A model generated the notes under the pieces. The model did no database searches. It was not told where the DNA came from and saw nothing but the letters and a program-made list of their open reading frames with translations. 57,563 nucleotides of DNA from Auritidibacter ignavus (GTDB lineage Bacteria; Actinomycetota; Actinomycetes; Actinomycetales; Micrococcaceae): NCBI RefSeq assembly GCF_003703835.1, contig NZ_RDQR01000016.1:1-57563 (forward strand), given 5' to 3'. How positions within the stretch are numbered: position 1 is the first letter of the stretch; each line of letters begins with the position of its first letter. The position numbers and the translations under genes are program-made. This document shows, in pieces, positions 52,501 through 57,563 of the stretch.

Positions 52501-54018
52501 CTAGAACAATCCCCGAGGATCATCGGCCGGATTGATCACACCGGCTGTCGCGCGAATGTTGAGCTGTCCCAGCTCACCGGCCGGCAGGTTTTCCAGATCC
52601 TGGACCACCGACAGGAAGCGCTGGATCTCTTCTTCATCCACCACGCCCTCAGCCAGTGCGCGGAACTTGTTGATGTACTGCTCACGACCGAAGGGACGAG
52701 CACCCAGCGGGTGCGCATCGGCCACAGCGATCTCGTCGGTGATCACCGATCCGTCGGTCAGGGTGATGGTGACCGAACCGCCGAAGGCCTTCTCATCCAG
52801 ATCAAGCGAGTGGTACCGACGGGTCCATTCCGGATCTTCTTCGGTGGTGACCTTGTGCCACAGGGCGACGGTGTCTTCACGCCCGGCGCGCTCGGGCGCG
52901 TAGGAATTGACGTGGTGCCAGGTACCATCCTGCAGAGCGACGGTGAAGATATAGGGCACCGAGTGGTCCAGGGTCTCCCGCGATGCGGTGGGATCGTACT
53001 TCTGCGGGTCGTTGGCTCCGGAACCGATCACGTAGTGGGTGTGGTGCGAGGTGGCGATCTTGATCGATTCAACGTTGGCCGGATCGGCCACCTCGGGGTG
53101 CTCGTGGTGCAACTTGCGCGCCAAGTCAATCCAGGCCTGGGCCTGGTATTCGGCTGAGTGCTCCTTGGTGTAGGTATCCAAAATGGCCAGCTTGGCTTCG
53201 CCAGCCTCGGGCAACGGGACGGTGTATTCAGCGTCCGGGCCATCCAGCAACCAAGCGATCACGCCATCCTCGCCTTCGTAGATCGGCACCGGCGAGGTCT
53301 GCCCGCGCAGGGCACGGTCCATGGCCTCCACGGCCATCTTGCCGGCAAAAGCCGGAGCGTGTGCCTTCCAGGTGGAGATCTCACCCTTCCGCGACTGCCG
53401 GGTCGCGGTGGTGGTGTGCAACGCCTGCCCGATGGCCTGGAAAATGGTCTCCACATCGGCCTTGAGTACGGTCCCAATCCCGGCCGCAGCCGAGGGCCCC
53501 AGGTGGGCGACGTGGTCGATCTTGTGAGCGTGCAGACTGATCCCCTTGACCAAATCGACCTGGATCTCGTACCCGGTGGCCAGACCGCGGATCAGATCGT
53601 GGCCGGAAGCTCCCACATGTTCGGCGGCAGCCAGAATCGGCGGGATGTTGTCTCCGGGGTGCGAGTATTCGGCGGCCAGAAACGTGTCATGATAATCCAG
53701 CTCACGCACCGCTACCCCATTGGCCCAGGCAGCCCACTCCGGAGAGGTTTTGGTCTCCACGCCGTAGATCGAGGCACCGGACCCGCCGTGGGAGACCTCG
53801 TGTGTAGTGGCCTGCGACCGAGCGGAGATAATCGGGGCCCGGTTCAGGGAGGCGATGGCGACCGCGGCGTTATCGATGATCCGGTTGATGATCATCTCCC
53901 GCACTTCCTCGGTGACCTCGACCTCATCGGCGGCAACGCGAGCGAGCTGATAAGCCAGTTGCTCTTCTCGGGGCAGGTTCTCTTCGGAGCGGTAAACCCG
54001 TACTGTATGGTCTTTCAT
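52501..54018 (-). CDS. prpD: 2-methylcitrate dehydratase
   Basis: A 505-residue MmgE/PrpD-family enzyme (iron-sulphur-independent) that dehydrates 2-methylcitrate. The family's [30 protein letters not shown] and [10 protein letters not shown] segments, and an all-helical N-terminal domain, are present. Full length for the family. Its ATG overlaps the gntR stop by 4 bp, so it is translated from the regulator's transcript. Confidence 0.95.
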   Translation of the reverse strand: MKDHTVRVYRSEENLPREEQLAYQLARVAADEVEVTEEVREMIINRIIDNAAVAIASLNRAPIISARSQATTHEVSHGGSGASIYGVETKTSPEWAAWANGVAVRELDYHDTFLAAEYSHPGDNIPPILAAAEHVGASGHDLIRGLATGYEIQVDLVKGISLHAHKIDHVAHLGPSAAAGIGTVLKADVETIFQAIGQALHTTTATRQSRKGEISTWKAHAPAFAGKMAVEAMDRALRGQTSPVPIYEGEDGVIAWLLDGPDAEYTVPLPEAGEAKLAILDTYTKEHSAEYQAQAWIDLARKLHHEHPEVADPANVESIKIATSHHTHYVIGSGANDPQKYDPTASRETLDHSVPYIFTVALQDGTWHHVNSYAPERAGREDTVALWHKVTTEEDPEWTRRYHSLDLDEKAFGGSVTITLTDGSVITDEIAVADAHPLGARPFGREQYINKFRALAEGVVDEEEIQRFLSVVQDLENLPAGELGQLNIRATAGVINPADDPRGLF

Positions 54019-54707
54019 GATGTTCTGTCACATGTCCTTTCATGATCTGCCGCAATGGCGGCGTTGAATGCGGGGGTCAGGGCGTGGTCAAGAATGTGTC
54101 GGAGGGCGTGGTGCAGATGGAGGGTGGTCGCGGCTTGGGCAACATCGGGATCACCGTTGGCCACGGCCCGGGCGATCTCTGCGTGTTCGGAAGCTGAGGC
54201 GCGCAACCGGTCCGGATCATCTTGGGCCATCAGTCGCACCCGTTGCAGGTGGATCCGCAGATTTCTCACCGCGGCGGTGATATATGAGTTCTGCCCGGCC
54301 TGGTCGAGCCGGTCATCAAGCTGGGACACCAGCTGATAATAGGGTTCGGATTCCAGTGTGTGTCGCCGGGCAGCGTTCTCAAAAGCTTCGGCCAACTCCA
54401 CGAACGGCTCACGGTGCATCTGATCAGCACTCGCGGCGGCTCGGGCGATCGCTGTTTCGAGCAACCGGCGCAACTCGAACATGTGACGCACTTCCGGCAA
54501 CGAAACATCGGAGACCGTGGTGGCTCGAGTCCCCTGCTGGGTGGCCAAGCCGTCAGCGACCAGCCGGGCAATGGCTTCTCGCACCGGTGTGCGGGATACA
54601 CCGAGTCGCTCCGAGAGTTCTACTTCAGCCAGTACCTTTCCCGGGGCTAAGGTCCAATGGATGATGTCATCCCGAAGTGTTTCGTAAGCTAGGTCACTTG
54701 CTCTCAC
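54015..54707 (-). CDS. GntR-family regulator of the methylcitrate operon
   Basis: A 230-residue FCD-type GntR regulator: winged helix at residues about 3-70 ([33 protein letters not shown]) and an all-helical FCD ligand domain with metal-site His residues near the end ([24 protein letters not shown]). I start at GTG 54705-54707: the family's helix begins there, and an operator and -10 box lie just upstream, so the longer frame is not likely to be real. It overlaps prpD, heading the gntR-prpD-prpB-prpC operon. A propionate- or methylcitrate-derived ligand is inferred. Confidence 0.9.
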   Translation of the reverse strand: MRASDLAYETLRDDIIHWTLAPGKVLAEVELSERLGVSRTPVREAIARLVADGLATQQGTRATTVSDVSLPEVRHMFELRRLLETAIARAAASADQMHREPFVELAEAFENAARRHTLESEPYYQLVSQLDDRLDQAGQNSYITAAVRNLRIHLQRVRLMAQDDPDRLRASASEHAEIARAVANGDPDVAQAATTLHLHHALRHILDHALTPAFNAAIAADHERTCDRTS

Positions 54708-54716
54708 ATCACCCCA

Positions 54717-54726
54717 GTGTATACAC
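54717..54726. promoter_or_regulatory. GntR operator 1 over the -10 box of the prp operon
   Basis: GTGTATACAC is a perfect palindrome containing TGTATACA, the usual FCD-GntR core (TNGTNNNACNA). It overlaps the -10 box TACACT (54716-54721, minus), which lies 8 nt before the gntR GTG, so a bound repressor would block RNA polymerase. Confidence 0.65.
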
Positions 54727-54788
54727 AGTCGTGCTCGAGATCGATACCTCATGGCACTTTTCCCAAACATCAGCCAGCGCCCCACGGT

Positions 54789-54802
54789 CGATGTATACAT
54801 CG
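54789..54802. promoter_or_regulatory. GntR operator 2
   Basis: CGATGTATACATCG is a perfect 14-bp palindrome with the same TGTATACA core. Its centre is 74 bp from that of operator 1, close to seven helical turns, so the two sites lie on the same face of the DNA. Confidence 0.65.
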
Positions 54803-54944
54803 GGGATCGGGGTGGATGAGGATGAGGACGATGGCCAGATGGCCACTGGATAGTTGGACTGTCTCCCGGGGCATAGCAAACTGCCCAGATAAATGGTCGG
54901 CTTCCTGGTTTTCTCGTCCGCGGCAAGGGAGGGGGTGCTTTCCC

Positions 54945-55518
54945 TCATGGCTGAGTCTTCAAGGTCGTCATGGGTGCCTGGTCGTTATGCGTGAAGGACT
55001 CGCCGTCGGTCACCACGAAGGATTCCTGATCGGGCAGGTCCCACACATCCAGCGGCTCGATGGTGGTCTCGTCCTGCTCCATTCACCCTCATATTTGTCA
55101 GTGTTAACCCCATCGATTCGAGCTTCGATCCCAGCGACCACATCACCGATCAGCTCCCGGTATAGCCCTGGTCGAACTCCACGGTTGCTACGGCCGAGGG
55201 ATCGGGGATATCTACACTCACGGTAACGGTGACATCACCGCCCCACGAGGAGTCGTTTGTGCTTTCAGACCCGTGAAACACAGAGATTCCAGGCAAGGGG
55301 CCCAAAGGGTTCCAGGCAAGGCAGACATCACCACCGGTGGGGGCCCGTATCGAGTGGTCCAGGTCCTCGGCGGCGGTTTGGAGGTACGCTTCGGTTGTGG
55401 AAGTGCTCGTCCAGTCATCAAACACCACGCCCCGCTGACCAGCGGTGGCGAGTTCAAACGTGACCGTGTGCTCCCGTCCGCCCTGGGTCAAAACCGCCTC
55501 CACAGGAATGTGGTGCAT
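54945..55518 (-). pseudogene. decayed paralogue of the exported protein at 56268-57542
   Basis: The minus strand encodes pieces similar to the downstream protein: VEAVLTQGGRE matches VEAFLTQDGRE, VVFDDW matches VLFDDW, ELIGDVVAGIEARI matches QLIEDVVADVESRL, and QESFVVTDGESF matches EALSVVVDGDSL. The frame shifts near 55160 and again near 55083, and about 75 residues of the middle are missing. The N-terminal third is replaced at 55516 by an ISL3-type remnant. It ends at the stop at 54945. Confidence 0.6.
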
Positions 55519-55870
55519 CGTATTTGGGGTGTGGGAGGGGCCTGAAGTTACCGGTTTCGTGATGGCTTCGCCCGGTCCGTTGGGCGTTGGTGGGCGGGTG
55601 AAGAATGCGAGTATGTTTTCTGTTCGGGGTTTGCGTGTTCGTCCGAGTCGTTTGAGCTCCTCCAGTCATCGGCGACTGGATCGTATGGGCCGGAGATGAC
55701 TTTGTGTAACAGCGTTGTGCCGTCGCCTCTCTCGGGTGCTGTAGGCGGTGACGATGTCCTGGTAGAGCCCCCAGGTCACGTCGACAACGGTGAAGCCTGG
55801 GTTAGCCAACAGGTTCATGATTGCTTCCTGTTCCGTTGTTGTGATGGGGGCTTGGGCAGAGGGTGCCTGT
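55516..55870 (-). pseudogene. ISL3-family transposase C-terminal remnant (left, minus strand)
   Basis: The minus strand holds VTWGLYQDIVTAY (55741-55780), then in another frame LEELKRLGRTRKPRTENILA and FFTRPPTPNGPGEAI, and finally ETGNFRPLPHP. These match, in order, the C-terminal part of actinobacterial ISL3 transposases (TWGIYQ, LKRLGRT, NGPTEAI, ETGGFRP). Stops, frameshifts and loss of the segment between GEAI and ETG show that it is dead. Confidence 0.6.
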
Positions 55871-55984
55871 CAGCAGGGTCTTATCTGCCCGGTGCAGCGG
55901 GCCAGCGGGTTGTCGGGTTGCTGGGTTGTCGGGCGGGCCACGACGGACAGTCGTCTGATGCTGAATCCCACACCGTGAGGGATC

Positions 55985-56100
55985 AACCGAGCAGAGGACA
56001 TACTGGCATTTTTCACCCGCCCACTAACGCCCAACGGGCCGGCCTAAGCCCCCCACGAAACCGGAGGCTTCAGACGTCTCCCACACCCTCGAATACGATG
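55985..56100 (+). pseudogene. ISL3-family transposase C-terminal remnant (right, plus strand)
   Basis: An inverted near-copy of the end of the left remnant: EDILAFFTRPLTPNGPA, a stop, then HETGGFRRLPHP. It shares with the left copy the missing stretch between NGP and ETG, so both come from one already deleted ancestor. Confidence 0.55.
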
Positions 56101-56191
56101 AGCCCCTACATGCGATGAACCTGTTGTCGTCAGCAGGCGCAGTAATCGATTCGCGCGTTATTCCTGTGAACGGATACCTTCGGCCGACGTT

Positions 56192-56220
56192 TTCAGCAAT
56201 AGTCACGACAGATTGCTGAA
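56192..56220. terminator. hairpin downstream of the exported protein gene
   Basis: TTCAGCAAT (56192-56200) pairs perfectly with ATTGCTGAA (56212-56220), 11-nt loop, 48 bp beyond the stop of the leftward gene at 56268. No T-tract. Confidence 0.35.
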
Positions 56221-56267
56221 TACGTTGCCGGGATCATTTCTGATCGTTCCCCCGATAGGTCGAACTA

Positions 56268-57542
56268 CTATGTCTCATCCGGCCCATCCTCACCATTGGA
56301 TGGCTCAGCGGGAGAATCATAGTTACTGTAGGTGTCACTCTTGACATTCGAGGGGTTCATCTCTCGCAAGGAAGAGTAATCAACACTCAAGGAATCACCA
56401 TCCACCACAACTGAAAGCGCCTCATCCGTTACACTCAGTGGGGTGAATAGATTGAGGGTGGTGGAACTCTCTTCCCAGTCTTCGTCACCCTCATCACGGT
56501 ATTCGTACTCGATCTCAAGCTCCGCGTCGACGGTGACAAACAAGTCGCCAGTAAGCTCCTCGGCAGGAACCTGATCATCGCCTAAGCTATACCCTGAGTC
56601 GTTATCGGAGTTCAACCGGATCGTGGGACCTTCGCTCCAGTTACGCGAGACAATGCGGGTGGCCTCGTAGATGGTTGACTCATAGGAAACTGCCTCACAT
56701 TCAGGCACCACAATCACGTTCTCATTGGTCACGCAGGAAGCCAATCTGGATTCGACGTCAGCGACCACATCCTCGATCAGCTGATCGGTGTATTGCTGTT
56801 CAAAGTGTACGATTTCAGCGGCTGTCGGATCTGATGTCTCCGCAGTGACGGTGATGGAAATATCATCACCGTAGAAGACATAGGTGCTACCTTCAGGCGC
56901 CTGGAAAGTATAGGTACCGGGGAGGGCCGGCATCATACCTGGTTCATCTAGGCTGGGGACGTCGACATCACCATCCTGGGGTTCATCCGAAAAGTAGTCC
57001 GAGTCCTCCGGGCTGGGTCCCTCGGAAATCTCCGTTCCTTCTGTCGCAGGTGACAGCTCAGTCTCTACACCGTTAACTTCCAGCGTAGAGGGGCCCTGGC
57101 TCATGTAGACGTAACTCCACGGTGCAGAGGTTATCCTCCAGTCGTCGAAGAGGACTGCCTGGTTACCCTCGGCGGTCAGTTCCACAGTGATCGGATATTC
57201 CCGGCCGTCCTGAGTCAAAAACGCTTCGACCGTGACATTCCCAGCATCGTCTTGTTCACCAACCTCACCGATGCGGTATTCGGTAGGACGATTCTCGACT
57301 GCCGCATAAACTTCATCATTCAGCAGGCCTCGCCGATCATTAGTCACATTCGGGTCGGCCAGTTCCACCGCGGTCGAGGCTTCACCGTCTACCACGGCTT
57401 GCAAGTATTCCTCCACTTTCTTATCGGGCCCAAAGGGGCTCTTCACAATCGAGGGTGTAGACGGGGGTCTCGGGGAAGTGGCGCGTCGATAGCTGGATAG
57501 AGGTCGAGGCCTTCCGATGATGGAAGTTCCTACACAAGCCAT
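56268..57542 (-). CDS. exported or surface protein of unknown function, N-terminus doubtful
   Basis: A 424-residue acidic protein. From about residue 35 it reads as a normal domain (KKVEEYLQAVVDGEAS, VTVEAFLTQDGRE, VLFDDW), similar to actinobacterial secreted proteins with a DUF4878-like start, followed by Asp/Glu/Pro-rich linkers, a central beta-rich domain with two cysteines (ASCVTNE, VPECEA) and a C-terminal beta domain. The first 30 residues have no signal peptide or membrane helix and look like read-through of unrelated DNA, so the true N-terminus was probably lost or lies beyond a disruption near 57480. Confidence 0.6.
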   Translation of the reverse strand: MACVGTSIIGRPRPLSSYRRATSPRPPSTPSIVKSPFGPDKKVEEYLQAVVDGEASTAVELADPNVTNDRRGLLNDEVYAAVENRPTEYRIGEVGEQDDAGNVTVEAFLTQDGREYPITVELTAEGNQAVLFDDWRITSAPWSYVYMSQGPSTLEVNGVETELSPATEGTEISEGPSPEDSDYFSDEPQDGDVDVPSLDEPGMMPALPGTYTFQAPEGSTYVFYGDDISITVTAETSDPTAAEIVHFEQQYTDQLIEDVVADVESRLASCVTNENVIVVPECEAVSYESTIYEATRIVSRNWSEGPTIRLNSDNDSGYSLGDDQVPAEELTGDLFVTVDAELEIEYEYRDEGDEDWEESSTTLNLFTPLSVTDEALSVVVDGDSLSVDYSSLREMNPSNVKSDTYSNYDSPAEPSNGEDGPDET

Positions 57543-57563
57543 CTGAAAGACCTCGACGTGCCT
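57480..57563. other. possible mobile-element end at the window edge
   Basis: The last 84 bases differ in character from the gene they enter. They hold nested short inverted repeats: CTTCC/GGAAG around GATGAT, and GTCGAGG/CCTCGAC around about 40 bp. This could be the end of an insertion sequence that truncated the gene. Too little is present to name a family. Confidence 0.25.

Larger units (their letters stand above)
55516..56100. mobile_element. inverted pair of degenerate ISL3-type ends
   Basis: About 100-115 bp at the left (from 55516) and right (to 56100) are inverted copies of each other with roughly four-fifths identity by eye, around a core of some 370 bp. No intact transposase or clear target duplication is visible. 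Confidence 0.5.

Noticed and set aside
55696-56118. Rightward 140-codon frame through the ISL3 region
   Set aside because: It crosses from antisense of the left remnant into the right remnant in the wrong frame; no protein-like pattern.

Overview
The window looks like chromosome from an actinobacterium of the order Micrococcales, probably Micrococcaceae. The evidence is the gene content and order: GlgE-type glycogen metabolism, senX3-regX3-phoU, cysS-rlmB, a DUF2516 protein next to gpmA, GTP-type PEP carboxykinase, and a stand-alone winged-helix regulator beside upp and tadA. Base composition looks moderate for the group, with many GTG starts. An Enteractinococcus- or Yaniella-like organism is a guess from composition only.

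Layout: 1-421 is an AT-rich regulatory region with a GlxR/Crp-like site and a strong leftward promoter for a gene that is off the window. 422-12.3 kb is leftward: glgE-glgB, an ABC transporter (ATPase, permease, lipoprotein), and a translationally coupled cysS-rlmB-glgX cluster. 12.4-17.3 kb holds a lipoprotein, the RegX3/SenX3 two-component system divergent from phoU, and a GalT-like DUF4921 protein. 17.3-21.8 kb is a leftward group DUF2516-gpmA-pabAB-pabC; tmk-holB and a secreted peptidase-like hydrolase run rightward to 25.6 kb. 25.6-35.6 kb holds three tRNAs, a tartrate/malate-type dehydrogenase, a single-chain biotin-dependent acyl-CoA carboxylase, a deletion scar (ggt and DUF418 fragments), a quinone oxidoreductase and a propionyl/acetyl-CoA synthetase. 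35.8-47.4 kb is mostly housekeeping: an HTH protein, a membrane protein, an MFS pump, phosphomannomutase, PEP carboxykinase, a SixA-like phosphatase, an orphan winged-helix regulator, upp, tadA, two tRNAs and an NCS1 permease. 47.5-54.7 kb holds a large cell-wall metallophosphoesterase and a gntR-prpD-prpB-prpC methylcitrate operon. 54.8-57.5 kb is accessory: a decayed paralogue, inverted ISL3-family transposase remnants and a secreted-protein-like gene next to the window edge.

Together the genes describe storage-glucan turnover (GlgE/GlgB/GlgX), gluconeogenesis (PckG), propionyl-CoA disposal (PrpE, PrpC/D/B, acyl-CoA carboxylase), phosphate sensing, folate precursor and pyrimidine salvage. 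No textbook defence system, CRISPR array or intact mobile element was seen. The most notable signals are regulatory: many genes have a TANNNT -10 box placed 6-8 nt (most often exactly 7 nt) before the start codon, implying leaderless mRNAs; two TGTATACA operators lie 74 bp apart in front of the prp operon; and an 11-bp-period direct repeat sits over the -35 region of the orphan winged-helix regulator.
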